NCBI GenBank assembly: GCA_963704025.1
Contig: CAVPGP010000001.1
Coordinates: 124,001 to 188,000 of the forward strand
Source: CAVPGP01 sp963704025
Lineage (GTDB): Bacteria; Actinomycetota; Thermoleophilia; Gaiellales; Gaiellaceae
DNA length: 64,000 bases
Direction of reading: 5' to 3'
This document shows positions 41,941-49,557 of this stretch, piece by piece (the first letter of the stretch is position 1; each line of letters starts with the position of its first letter). Under the pieces are notes generated by a model, which saw only the letters and a list, made by a program, of their open reading frames with translations, was not told where the DNA came from and made no database searches. Made by a program: the position numbers and the translations under genes.

Positions 41941-43016
41941 AGGTCTTCGACTGAGCGGGCGCCCGGGCCGACGTAGCGCGCGGAGGGCCGGATCAGGCGC
42001 CCGGTCTCCCTCTGCTCGAGGATGTGCGCCGACCAGCCCGCAACGCGGGCGGAGGCGAACATCGCCGGAGCGAGCGACGGCGGAATGTCGGCGATCTCGA
42101 GCACGACGGCGGCCCAGTACTCGACGTTCACGGGCAGCGGCCGGTCGGGCTTCAGCTTGGCGAGCGCCTCCAGAGCGGCCTTCTCCAGCGCCAGCGCAAC
42201 CTCGACGCGAGGCGACTTCAACTCCTGCGCCGTGCGGCGCAGCACACGTGCGCGCGGATCCTCGGCGCGGTAGACGCGGTGGCCGAAGCCCATGATCCGC
42301 TCGCCCCGCGCGAGCAGCTCCTCGACGTACCGGTCGGCGTCGCCCATCGCCTCGACCTCGTCGAGCATGGGCAGCACGTGTGCAGGAGCGCCGCCGTGCA
42401 GCCGGCCCGAGAGCGTCCCGACGGCGGCCGACATGGACGCCGCCGCGTCGGCGCCGGTCGAGGCGGCGATGCGCGCCGTGAAGGTCGACGCGTTCAGCCC
42501 GTGCTCAGCGGCGGAGACCCAGTACGTGTCGAGGGCCCTGATGGAGGCGGGATCCGCCTCGCCGCGCCAGCGGATCAGGAACTGGGCCGCGGCGTTCTCG
42601 CCCTGCTCGACCTCCGCCTCGGGGACGGGCGGCTGGTTCCCCCGCGCGGCCTGCGCGACGATCGAGAGCGTGGCCGCTGACAGCCGCGCGAGGTCGTCGC
42701 GCGCCTGACGGTGATCGATGTCGACCAGCTGCTTCATCCCCCACTTCGGCCCGAGGGTCGCAAGGCCAGCCTGGAGGTCGGCGGTCACGTTGCCGCTCGG
42801 ATCGAGGAGGTCGATCGGCTCCGGAGGCGGCATGCCCGGCTCGAACGATTCGTCCACGAGCAGCCCCCAGACCTTCTCGAACGGATACCGGCCGACGATC
42901 TCCTCGATGTCGACGCCGCGGTACCTGAGCGCACCACCTTCCTTGTCCGGCTCGGCGATCTCCGTCTCGAACGCGACGACGCCTTCGAGGCCGGGCTTGA
43001 AGTCAGTTGTGCTCAT
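41937..43016 (-). CDS. gltA: Citrate synthase (or 2-methylcitrate synthase)
   Basis: A 359-residue protein of the short type found in Gram-positives. E-H-G-L-N-A-S and G-F-G-H-R-V-Y carry the two active-site His residues, and R-Y-V-G-P follows near the end. The usual catalytic Asp in N-V-D-F-Y is replaced by Glu (N-V-E-Y-W). It condenses oxaloacetate with acetyl-CoA. ATG 43016 has a TAGATT box 8 bases upstream. It is divergent from icd-mdh, so three TCA steps share one intergenic region. Confidence 0.92.
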   Translation of the reverse strand: MSTTDFKPGLEGVVAFETEIAEPDKEGGALRYRGVDIEEIVGRYPFEKVWGLLVDESFEPGMPPPEPIDLLDPSGNVTADLQAGLATLGPKWGMKQLVDIDHRQARDDLARLSAATLSIVAQAARGNQPPVPEAEVEQGENAAAQFLIRWRGEADPASIRALDTYWVSAAEHGLNASTFTARIAASTGADAAASMSAAVGTLSGRLHGGAPAHVLPMLDEVEAMGDADRYVEELLARGERIMGFGHRVYRAEDPRARVLRRTAQELKSPRVEVALALEKAALEALAKLKPDRPLPVNVEYWAAVVLEIADIPPSLAPAMFASARVAGWSAHILEQRETGRLIRPSARYVGPGARSVEDL

Positions 43017-43024
43017 GGCCTGCG

Positions 43025-43030
43025 AATCTA
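43025..43030 (-). promoter_or_regulatory. -10 box TAGATT of leaderless citrate synthase gene
   Basis: TAGATT on the minus strand ends 8 bases before ATG 43016. Confidence 0.5.
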
Positions 43031-43204
43031 GCAACGGCGGCGCCGCTCCTGCTTGACGAGGTCGCGCTCGGGTGATCTCCGCAGCGGCCGGGAGCGCCCT
43101 GCGCGAGCCGTGGCTTCTGCATGCGCCTCGCCCCAAGCCGTCGTGGCCGCCTCTCCGGCCCCTTCGCGATCCGGGTCCCCGGGCCGCCACCCCCGCGCCG
43201 TCGG

Positions 43205-43210
43205 TAGAGT
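43205..43210 (+). promoter_or_regulatory. -10 box TAGAGT of leaderless icd gene
   Basis: TAGAGT ends 8 bases before ATG 43219. The 202 bases between the citrate synthase and icd start codons hold only these two divergent boxes as visible signals. Confidence 0.5.
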
Positions 43211-43218
43211 CGCCGCCG

Positions 43219-44316
43219 ATGGCCCATCGCGTCGTGTTGATCCCCGGAGACGGCACCGGCCCCGAGTTGACGGAGGCGACCCGCCGCGTCCTCGAGGCGA
43301 CCGGCGTCGAGTTCGACTGGGACGTGCGCCACGCCGGCGAGGAGGTGATGAGCCGGTACGGCGGCAATCCGCTGCCGGAGGAGACGCTGGCCGCAATTCG
43401 CGAGGCGGGCGTCGCGCTCAAGGGGCCGATCACGACCCCGGTCGGCGGCGGCTTCCGCTCCGTCAACGTCGGCCTCCGCAAGGAGCTGGATATGTACGCG
43501 CAGGTGCGCCCCTGCAAGAGCTACGAGGGCGTGCGGACCCGATTCGACGACGTCGACCTGATCATCGTCCGCGAGAACACCGAGGATCTCTACGCCGGCA
43601 TCGAGTACGAGGAGGGCACGCCCGACGTCGAGGAGCTGATCACGTGGATCGAGTCGAAGGGCGGCACGCTGCGCCACCGCGACGCCGGCATCTCGATCAA
43701 GCCGATCAGCATCACGGGCACGCGCCGGATCTTCGAGTTCGCGTTCGACTACGCCCGCAGGAACGGCCGCCGCAAGATCACGGCCGTCCACAAGGCGAAC
43801 ATCATGAAGTTCTCGGACGGTCTCTGGCTGCACACGGCCCGCGAGGTCGCGGCGGAGAACACCGACATCGAGTTCGACGACCGGATCGTCGACAACATGT
43901 GCATGCAGCTCGTCCAGCGGCCCGAGGAGTACGACATGCTCGTGCTGCCGAACCTTTACGGCGACGTGCTCTCCGATCTCTGCGCGGGCATGATCGGCGG
44001 CCTCGGCCTGGCGCCGGGCGCGAACTACGGCGAGAGCGTCGCCGTGTTCGAGCCCACGCACGGCTCGGCGCCCAAGTACGCCGGCCAGAACAAGGTCAAC
44101 CCGATGGCGGAGCTCCTGTCGGGGATGCTGATGCTCCGCCACCTCGGCGAAGGCCCCGCCGCCGACCGGCTCGAGGCCGCGATCGCCGACGTGATCCGGG
44201 AAGGGAAGAGCGTCACCTACGACATGAAGCCGAACCGCGACGACCCGACCGCCGTCGGGACGAGCGAGGTCGCCGACGCGATCATCGAGAAGCTCGGCTC
44301 CGGGGTGGTCGCGTGA
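43219..44316 (+). CDS. icd: NAD-type isocitrate dehydrogenase (isocitrate/isopropylmalate family)
   Basis: A 365-residue beta-decarboxylating dehydrogenase. L-I-P-G-D-G-T-G-P-E opens the protein; V-R-E-N-T-E-D-L-Y-A-G carries the substrate-binding Arg/Asn/Glu, H-K-A-N-I-M-K the catalytic Lys, and L-S-D-L-C-A-G the metal-binding Asp. E-P-T-H-G-S-A-P-K-Y with a following Asn fits NAD use. ATG 43219 is chosen for the TAGAGT box; the frame extends to 43072 but that part has low-complexity Pro/Arg content. It overlaps mdh by 4 bases. Isopropylmalate or homoisocitrate dehydrogenase are alternatives, but mdh and citrate synthase next door favour isocitrate. Confidence 0.9.
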   Translation: MAHRVVLIPGDGTGPELTEATRRVLEATGVEFDWDVRHAGEEVMSRYGGNPLPEETLAAIREAGVALKGPITTPVGGGFRSVNVGLRKELDMYAQVRPCKSYEGVRTRFDDVDLIIVRENTEDLYAGIEYEEGTPDVEELITWIESKGGTLRHRDAGISIKPISITGTRRIFEFAFDYARRNGRRKITAVHKANIMKFSDGLWLHTAREVAAENTDIEFDDRIVDNMCMQLVQRPEEYDMLVLPNLYGDVLSDLCAGMIGGLGLAPGANYGESVAVFEPTHGSAPKYAGQNKVNPMAELLSGMLMLRHLGEGPAADRLEAAIADVIREGKSVTYDMKPNRDDPTAVGTSEVADAIIEKLGSGVVA

Positions 44317-45284
44317 GCGACGCCCTGCAGATCGGGTACCACGACTTCAAGGCGGACAAGGGCCGCCGGAAGGTGACGGTCGTCGGAGCCGGCAACGTGG
44401 GCGCCACGTGCGCCCAGGTGCTGGCATTGCGCGACTACGCCGACGTCGTCCTGGTCGACATCAAGGAAGGCCTGCCTCAGGGCAAGGCGCTCGACATCGA
44501 CCAGATGGGCGCCGTGCTCGGGTACGAGCCGCGCGTCACCGGCTCGAACGGCTACGAGGAGACCGCGTGCTCGGACGTGGTCGTGATCACGGCGGGTCTG
44601 CCGCGCTCGCCCGGGATGAGCCGCGACGACCTCGTGCAGACGAACGAGAAGATCGTCAAGGACGTGACGGAGAAGGTCGTCGCGCAGAGCTCCGACGCGA
44701 TCCTGATCGTCGTCTCGAATCCCCTGGACGCCATGTGCCACGTCGCCAAGAGCGTCTCGGGCTGGCCCAAGAACCGGGTCTTCGGGATGGCGGGCATCCT
44801 CGACACGGCACGCTTCTCGACCTTCATCGCCTGGGAGACCGGGGCGTCCGTGAAGGACGTGACGGCCATAGTGCTCGGCGGCCACGGCGACCAGATGGTG
44901 CCCGTCGTCTCGGCGACGTCGGTCGGCGGCGTGCCGCTGCGAAAGCTCGTCCCCGATGAACAGATCCGGTCGATGGTCGAGCGGACGGCGAAGGGCGGCG
45001 GCGAGCTCGTGAACCTGCTCGGCACGTCCGCCTGGTACGCGCCCGGTGCTGCCGCGGCGCAGATGGTCGGCTCGATCGTCCTCGACGAGAAGCGCGTTCT
45101 CCCCGTGACCGCGTACCTCGAGGGGGAGTACGGCATCGACGGTCTCTACATGGGCGTCCCGGTCAGGCTCGGCTCCACGGGCATCGAGGAGATCTACGAG
45201 CTCGACCTCGACGAGGCCGAGCAGGCGGCACTGCGCACATCGGCCGACGCGGTCCGCGACGTCGTCTCGGTGCTGACGACGTAG
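44313..45284 (+). CDS. mdh: Malate dehydrogenase
   Basis: A 323-residue member of the LDH-like malate dehydrogenase group. G-A-G-N-V-G-A-T is the NAD-binding loop, V-V-L-V-D-I carries the NAD-selecting Asp, A-G-L-P-R-S-P-G-M-S-R-D-D-L holds the substrate-binding Arg residues, and G-G-H-G-D-Q-M-V the catalytic His. It turns malate into oxaloacetate for the citrate synthase encoded upstream. GTG 44313 overlaps icd by 4 bases. Confidence 0.95.
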   Translation: MSDALQIGYHDFKADKGRRKVTVVGAGNVGATCAQVLALRDYADVVLVDIKEGLPQGKALDIDQMGAVLGYEPRVTGSNGYEETACSDVVVITAGLPRSPGMSRDDLVQTNEKIVKDVTEKVVAQSSDAILIVVSNPLDAMCHVAKSVSGWPKNRVFGMAGILDTARFSTFIAWETGASVKDVTAIVLGGHGDQMVPVVSATSVGGVPLRKLVPDEQIRSMVERTAKGGGELVNLLGTSAWYAPGAAAAQMVGSIVLDEKRVLPVTAYLEGEYGIDGLYMGVPVRLGSTGIEEIYELDLDEAEQAALRTSADAVRDVVSVLTT

Positions 45285-45311
45285 GTGATGGAGGTGTACA
45301 CCTACATCACC
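45284..45311. promoter_or_regulatory. 28-bp palindrome between mdh and the SDR gene
   Basis: The left half GTGATGGAGGTGT and the right half ACACCTACATCAC are inverted copies except for one position, centred on TGTACA; one further G-C pair extends it on each side. Another half-site, GATGTAGGTG, lies at about 45319-45328 over the next start codon. The absence of a loop favours a dimeric regulator's operator (GntR-like) over a terminator, though it also lies right after the mdh stop. Confidence 0.6.
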
Positions 45312-45325
45312 GGAGAGGGATGTAG

Positions 45326-46072
45326 GTGGACCTCGGCCTGAAAGGGCGGACCGCGATCGTCTGCGGCGCCTCCTCGGGGCTCGGGCTCGCGAGCGCAGAG
45401 GCGCTCGCCGCAGAGGGCGCCAACGTGGCGATGTTCGCCCGCCGCCGCGATCAGGTGCAGCGAGAGGCGGACCGGATCGGGGCGCTCGCCGTCCGCGGGG
45501 ACGTCTCCGTGCCCGGCGACCTCCAGAGGCTCGTCGAGACGACGCTCGAGGCGTTCGGCGGGCTGGACATCCTCGTCTGGAACAGCGGCGGCCCGCCTCC
45601 CGGCCCGGCGACCGCAATCGAGGACGAGACGTTGGAGGCCGCCTTCGAGACGCTCCTGCTCGCAGCCGTCCGCCTCGTACGGCTCTCGCTGCCGCACATC
45701 GAGCAGAGCGATCAGGGCCGAATCGTGTTCGTCACCTCCAGCGCCGTGAAGGAGCCCGTGCCGCATCTCGCCCTCTCGAACGTGATCCGGCCGGGGATCG
45801 TCGGCTACGCGAAGACGCTCGCCGGCGAGCTCGGCCCCAAGGGCGTCACCGTCAATTGCGTCGCGCCGGGCCGGATCGCGACGCCCCGCCTGACCGAGCT
45901 CTATGGTTCGGGCGTACCGACGCCCGAGCAGCTCGCCGAGCTGCCGCTCGGCCGCTGGGGGGAGCCGCGCGAGTTCGGCGACGTGGTCTGCTTCGTGGCC
46001 TCCGCCCGCGCGTCGTACCTGACGGGGATCACGATCCCCGTCGACGGCGGCCTCGGCCGCAGCATTCTGTGA
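45326..46072 (+). CDS. Short-chain dehydrogenase/reductase lacking the Tyr-x3-Lys motif
   Basis: A 248-residue SDR-fold protein. C-G-A-S-S-G-L-G-L is the cofactor loop, W-N-S-G-G replaces the N-A-G motif, and the catalytic Ser is in V-T-S-S-A-V. Where FabG-like enzymes have Y-x-x-x-K, this one reads L-S-N-V-I-R-P-G, so neither Tyr nor Lys is kept. It belongs to an SDR subgroup with an N-x-x-R replacement whose reactions are poorly known. GTG 45326 has GGAGAGGG six bases upstream. It overlaps the next gene by 4 bases and is preceded by a strong palindrome that may control it. Confidence 0.85.
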   Translation: MDLGLKGRTAIVCGASSGLGLASAEALAAEGANVAMFARRRDQVQREADRIGALAVRGDVSVPGDLQRLVETTLEAFGGLDILVWNSGGPPPGPATAIEDETLEAAFETLLLAAVRLVRLSLPHIEQSDQGRIVFVTSSAVKEPVPHLALSNVIRPGIVGYAKTLAGELGPKGVTVNCVAPGRIATPRLTELYGSGVPTPEQLAELPLGRWGEPREFGDVVCFVASARASYLTGITIPVDGGLGRSIL

Positions 46073-47076
46073 GCCGTTTCAAGCCGGGCCGGCTGCTCGG
46101 CGTCGGGCTGGTGCTGCTGCTGATCGTGTCCGCCCTCTGGGTCCTGCCCTCGGACGAGTACATCTTCCTTCCCGATCCGGCTCATCCCGCGGCGCCGCTC
46201 GTGAAGGTCCCCGACGCCAAGCCCGACCGGAACGGCGGCCGGATCTACTTCGTCGACATCATCGTGCGCAAGGCGAGCTGGCTCGAGCGGCTCTTCCCCT
46301 GGATCCACGACGACGCCTCGCTCGTGCCGGCGAACGCCGTCAACCCCGGCGGCGAGAGCGACAAGGAGCGTCGCCAGCAGGACCTGCAGGCCATGAGACA
46401 GTCGCAGTCGGTCGCGGCGGCCGTCGCGTTGCAGGCGCTCGGCTACGGGAAGCTGATCCACCTCGGCGGCATTCGAGTGCGCCAGGTCGTCGGCGGGACC
46501 CCGGCGGCCGGGAGGCTTCGCCCGGGCGACGTGATCGTGGGCGCGAACGGGCGGCCCGCGTCAACTGCCTGCACCCTGCAGCGGATCCTGGCGCAGCGCC
46601 CGCCGAGCGCGTTCTCCACGCTCCAGGTGCGGCGGGGTGGCCGGCTCCTGCAGGTCCGCCTGAAGCCGTTGACCGACCCCGACACAGGCAGGCGCTTCAT
46701 CGGGATCGGCGCCCGGCCGATCGTCCGGATCGACAAGCTGCCGGTGCCCGTAAAGATCGACGCTGGGACGATCGGCGGTCCGTCGGCAGGGCTCGCGTTC
46801 ACGCTCGAGGTCGCCGAGAAGCTCGGCCGCGACGCCGACCACGGGCTCAGGGTCGCCGCCACCGGGACGATGGAGCCGGACGGGTGCGTGGACTCGATCG
46901 GCGGCGTGCAGCAGAAAACAGCAGGTGCGCGCAAGGCTGGTGTGGACGTTTTCCTCGTGCCGGCTGGGGATAACTTCCGCGACGCGAAGCGGTATGCCCG
47001 CGGGCTGCCGATCGTCCCTGTGAGCAGCTTTCCACAGGCGTTGCGGGCGCTGGCAACCCAGGCAAGACACCGGTAG
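46069..47076 (+). CDS. PDZ and Lon-like membrane protease (YlbL type)
   Basis: A 335-residue protein. One N-terminal membrane helix (about 7-26), a PDZ domain (about 130-215, with G-D-V-I-V-G-A-N-G) and a Lon-type protease domain follow, with the catalytic Ser in I-G-G-P-S-A-G-L-A-F and Lys in Q-K-T-A-G-A-R-K-A. The active site faces the outside of the membrane. Homologues degrade membrane or cell-wall-related proteins. GTG 46069 overlaps the SDR stop by 4 bases. Confidence 0.9.
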   Translation: MSRFKPGRLLGVGLVLLLIVSALWVLPSDEYIFLPDPAHPAAPLVKVPDAKPDRNGGRIYFVDIIVRKASWLERLFPWIHDDASLVPANAVNPGGESDKERRQQDLQAMRQSQSVAAAVALQALGYGKLIHLGGIRVRQVVGGTPAAGRLRPGDVIVGANGRPASTACTLQRILAQRPPSAFSTLQVRRGGRLLQVRLKPLTDPDTGRRFIGIGARPIVRIDKLPVPVKIDAGTIGGPSAGLAFTLEVAEKLGRDADHGLRVAATGTMEPDGCVDSIGGVQQKTAGARKAGVDVFLVPAGDNFRDAKRYARGLPIVPVSSFPQALRALATQARHR

Positions 47077-47211
47077 GTTCGGGCAGCTTTGTGGCGGAAG
47101 AAAAGGTCCGGAAAGTGCAGTCTTTTCATGGTCCTCCAGGCTTGAATCGGTGTTCTCCATCCCTAGACTCCCCCTGCGCGGGCGAGGGCGAAACAAGCTG
47201 AGCGAAGGGGT

Positions 47212-47403
47212 ATGGTGAGCAAGCGGCCTGTATTGACGTGCGACGACTGCTATTTCCGCCGGGCCGGTCTCTGCGCTCTCGAGGTGGAGGTTCCGTGCCC
47301 GACCTTCCGCCTCCACAGCAAGGGGTCGCTCGTCCCGCCGCGACAGCCCCGCCTCGTTCCGCGGCCGCTCGCAGGCCTCCCGGCGACCACGGCCGCGGCG
47401 TAG
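47212..47403 (+). CDS. Small Cys-rich protein, probable metal binder
   Basis: A 63-residue protein with Cys at 10, 13, 21 and 29 (T-C-D-D-C-Y-F, G-L-C-A, V-P-C-P), a likely zinc or iron-sulfur site, then a Pro/Arg-rich tail. ATG 47212 has GAAGGGG 2 to 3 bases upstream. A TAGACT box lies near 47164 in the 135-base region before the gene, which otherwise shows no structure. No family recognised beyond a small conserved-looking Cys pattern. Confidence 0.6.
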   Translation: MVSKRPVLTCDDCYFRRAGLCALEVEVPCPTFRLHSKGSLVPPRQPRLVPRPLAGLPATTAAA

Positions 47404-47452
47404 CAGGGAGTCCCCGGCTCGGGCTCGCGTCGGCGGCGTCCTGCTCTCGCCG

Positions 47453-48526
47453 CTAACGAGCGGCCGCGCGTGCGGGCAGCTGCGCCGAGAGGCGCTCGAC
47501 GCCCGTGCGGATCTCGTCCGGCGAGACGTAGCTGAACGCGAGCCGGGCGGTGTTCGGCTCGCCGCCGAAGTCGGCGCCCTTGACGAACGTGACGCCGGCT
47601 TCCTCCGCGCGGCCGAGCAGCTCGCCCGCGTCGACGCCCTCGGGCAGCTCGAGCCAGAGGAAGTAGCCGCCCGCGGGCCTGCTCCACACGGCGACGCCGC
47701 CCAGATGCTCCTCGAGCGCCTCGAGCATGGCGTCGCGGCGTGTCCTGAGCAGCCCGCGTACGCGCTCGAGGTTCGGCTCGAAGAGCCCGCGGCGGAGGAA
47801 CTCGTGGACGGTCGCCTGCGAGAGCAGCGCGGGCGTGATGTACGTCGACGCAACCTCCTCGACCAACGACCGCGCAAGCTCGGGAGAGACGATCAGGTAG
47901 CCGACGCGGACCCCGGGTGCGACCGTCTTCGAGAACGAGGAGCCGTACATCACGAACGAGCCGCCTTCGAGCTCGAAGAGCGTCGGAAGCGTCTCGCCGT
48001 CGTAGCGCACGAGTCCGTACGGGTCGTCCTCGAGGGTGGGCAGCGCCCGCCGGCCGAGGAGCGACGCCAGGCGCCCGCGCCGCTCGAGCGAGAGCGTGAC
48101 GCCGGCCGGGTTCTGAAAGGTCGGGATGGTGTACAGGAACGCGTGCTCTGCCCCCTCGTCGAGCAGCTGCTCGAGCGCGTCGACGTCGAGGCCGTCCCCG
48201 TCGATCGGCACCTCGGCCGGGGAGGCCAGGATCTTCCGGGGGCGGTCGTACGTGGGGCGCTCGACGATCACGGATCCCCGGCCCGCGAAGTGGTCGAGCA
48301 GGAAGTGGAAGCCCTGCAGCGAGCCGTTCGTGACGACCACGCGCTCGGCGCCGACGCCGTGCCGCTCGCCGATCCACTCACGCAGCGGCTCGTAGCCGAG
48401 CGTCGAGCCGTAGGAGAGGATCGTCCGCCCGTCGCGCTGGAGCGCGGCCTTCGCGCAGTCGGCCAGCTCGTCGACGGGAAGGCACTCGGGCGCGGGGATC
48501 CCGCGGGCGAATGAGATCGGAGCCAC
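47453..48526 (-). CDS. PLP-dependent aminotransferase, class I/II (aminoadipate/valine type)
   Basis: A 357-residue fold-type I aminotransferase. Y-G-S-T-L-G-Y-E-P-L-R, T-N-G-S-L-Q-G, T-F-Q-N-P-A-G, E-D-D-P-Y-G-L and the PLP lysine in S-S-F-S-K-T-V-A-P-G-V-R-V-G are in the expected order. This pattern is typical of 2-aminoadipate or multi-substrate aminotransferases related to the MocR catalytic domain. Substrate not resolved. GTG 48526 has a TACGCT box 6 bases upstream and no Shine-Dalgarno. Confidence 0.9.
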   Translation of the reverse strand: MAPISFARGIPAPECLPVDELADCAKAALQRDGRTILSYGSTLGYEPLREWIGERHGVGAERVVVTNGSLQGFHFLLDHFAGRGSVIVERPTYDRPRKILASPAEVPIDGDGLDVDALEQLLDEGAEHAFLYTIPTFQNPAGVTLSLERRGRLASLLGRRALPTLEDDPYGLVRYDGETLPTLFELEGGSFVMYGSSFSKTVAPGVRVGYLIVSPELARSLVEEVASTYITPALLSQATVHEFLRRGLFEPNLERVRGLLRTRRDAMLEALEEHLGGVAVWSRPAGGYFLWLELPEGVDAGELLGRAEEAGVTFVKGADFGGEPNTARLAFSYVSPDEIRTGVERLSAQLPARAAAR

Positions 48527-48532
48527 GAGGCC

Positions 48533-48538
48533 AGCGTA
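48533..48538 (-). promoter_or_regulatory. -10 box TACGCT of leaderless aminotransferase gene
   Basis: TACGCT on the minus strand ends 6 bases before GTG 48526. Confidence 0.4.
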
Positions 48539-48586
48539 GCGAGGCGGACGGCCGCGGGTCGCAGCCGTCCGCCCTCGCTCGCCTGG

Positions 48587-49468
48587 TCAGGCGCGGATGC
48601 CCCGGAACGCTGCGGTCTTGCCCTCGGGGTGCGCGAACCTGCCCTCCGGGTGAGGGAAGCCCTTGTTCTGCACGATTGCGTCGAGCTTCGACTTGAGCGC
48701 GTCGAGCTCCTTCGCGGCCTGGGCCGGGGTCGCATGACCCGCCGCGACTTCCCGGTCGAGATGCGTCTTCGCGTCGGCGAGCATCGCGGCCTCGAGGCCC
48801 GCAACCGTCTTCTTCTGCGCGGCCGCGATCCCGGCCAGCGACTTGCCGGCGCGGAGCTGCTCCGCGATCTGGATCGGCGTCAGTCCGAGGTACTTCGCGA
48901 CGGCGGTCGACGCCAGCGGGCCGCCGTGGTGCCAGCGGCCGCCTGGGCCGTGACCGGCGGGAAAGCCGGCGCGATCGACGAACGCCGTCACCCGTGCGTC
49001 GAGGTCGGCGAGGAACGCGTCACGCTCGGCCGGGGTGACCCGGCCCGCGGCGACGTCTGCGTCGACGTCGCTCTTCGCCTCGGCCTTGATCGCCGCTTTC
49101 AGCCCGTCGACCGACTTGCCGCTCTGCGCCGCGGCGATCTGGGCGAGCGTCTTGCCGGCCGCGAGCTGCTCCGCGAGCTGCTGCTTCGTGAGCCCGAGAT
49201 AGCCGGCTGCGGCGCCGAAGCCGTCGCCGTGGAGGCCGTCTCGCGGACCTGCCCGGAAGCCGGGGCCCGGCCCGCTTCCGCGCAGGCCGCGGCCGAACGC
49301 GAACGACGGCGCGGTGCCGGGCGCTGTCCCCGACGCCGTGCCCGCCGCCGAGCCGGACGCCGATGAGCCGGTGATGGAGCCCTTGCCGCCCGAGGCGACG
49401 GCGGTCGCGCCGCCGACGACGAGTGCGGTGCCGGCGATGGCGATCATCACTTTCGTCCTGTCCGTCAT
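48587..49468 (-). CDS. Secreted two-repeat helical protein of unknown function
   Basis: A 293-residue protein with a signal peptide or N-terminal anchor (about 5-26), a Gly/Ser/Ala-rich linker and two copies of a roughly 90-residue module. Each module starts Y-L-G-L-T, then Q-x-A-E-Q-L-x-A-G-K-x-L-A-x-I-A-A-A-Q, and continues with Lys/Asp/Glu-rich helices ending in a T-P-A segment (about 88-175 and 190-275). His and Gly are frequent around the linkers and at the C-terminus (H-P-E-G-R-F-A-H-P-E-G-K). ATG 49468 has AGGAG at good distance. It may bind metal or coat the envelope; no family name can be given. Confidence 0.7.
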   Translation of the reverse strand: MTDRTKVMIAIAGTALVVGGATAVASGGKGSITGSSASGSAAGTASGTAPGTAPSFAFGRGLRGSGPGPGFRAGPRDGLHGDGFGAAAGYLGLTKQQLAEQLAAGKTLAQIAAAQSGKSVDGLKAAIKAEAKSDVDADVAAGRVTPAERDAFLADLDARVTAFVDRAGFPAGHGPGGRWHHGGPLASTAVAKYLGLTPIQIAEQLRAGKSLAGIAAAQKKTVAGLEAAMLADAKTHLDREVAAGHATPAQAAKELDALKSKLDAIVQNKGFPHPEGRFAHPEGKTAAFRGIRA

Positions 49469-49510
49469 CTGACTCCTTTGTGGTGGGCCCGATGCTCACG
49501 AGCGCACTGG

Positions 49511-49557
49511 TCTGATCAGAGCATGGCGGGCCAGACCAAGAAGTTCTTAAGAGTTCC
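49511..49557 (-). promoter_or_regulatory. Putative regulator site upstream of the two-repeat protein
   Basis: TCTGATCAGA (49511-49520) is a 10-base palindrome. Next to it, AGTTCTTAAG and AGTTCCCTAG start 10 bases apart (about 49542 and 49552), the helical spacing of OmpR/PhoB-type direct repeats. The -10 box could not be fixed. Confidence 0.3.

Noticed and set aside
45284..45311. Simple intrinsic terminator of mdh
   Set aside because: Not excluded, but the palindrome is centred without a loop, has no T-run and is followed by a further half-site over the next start, which fits an operator better.
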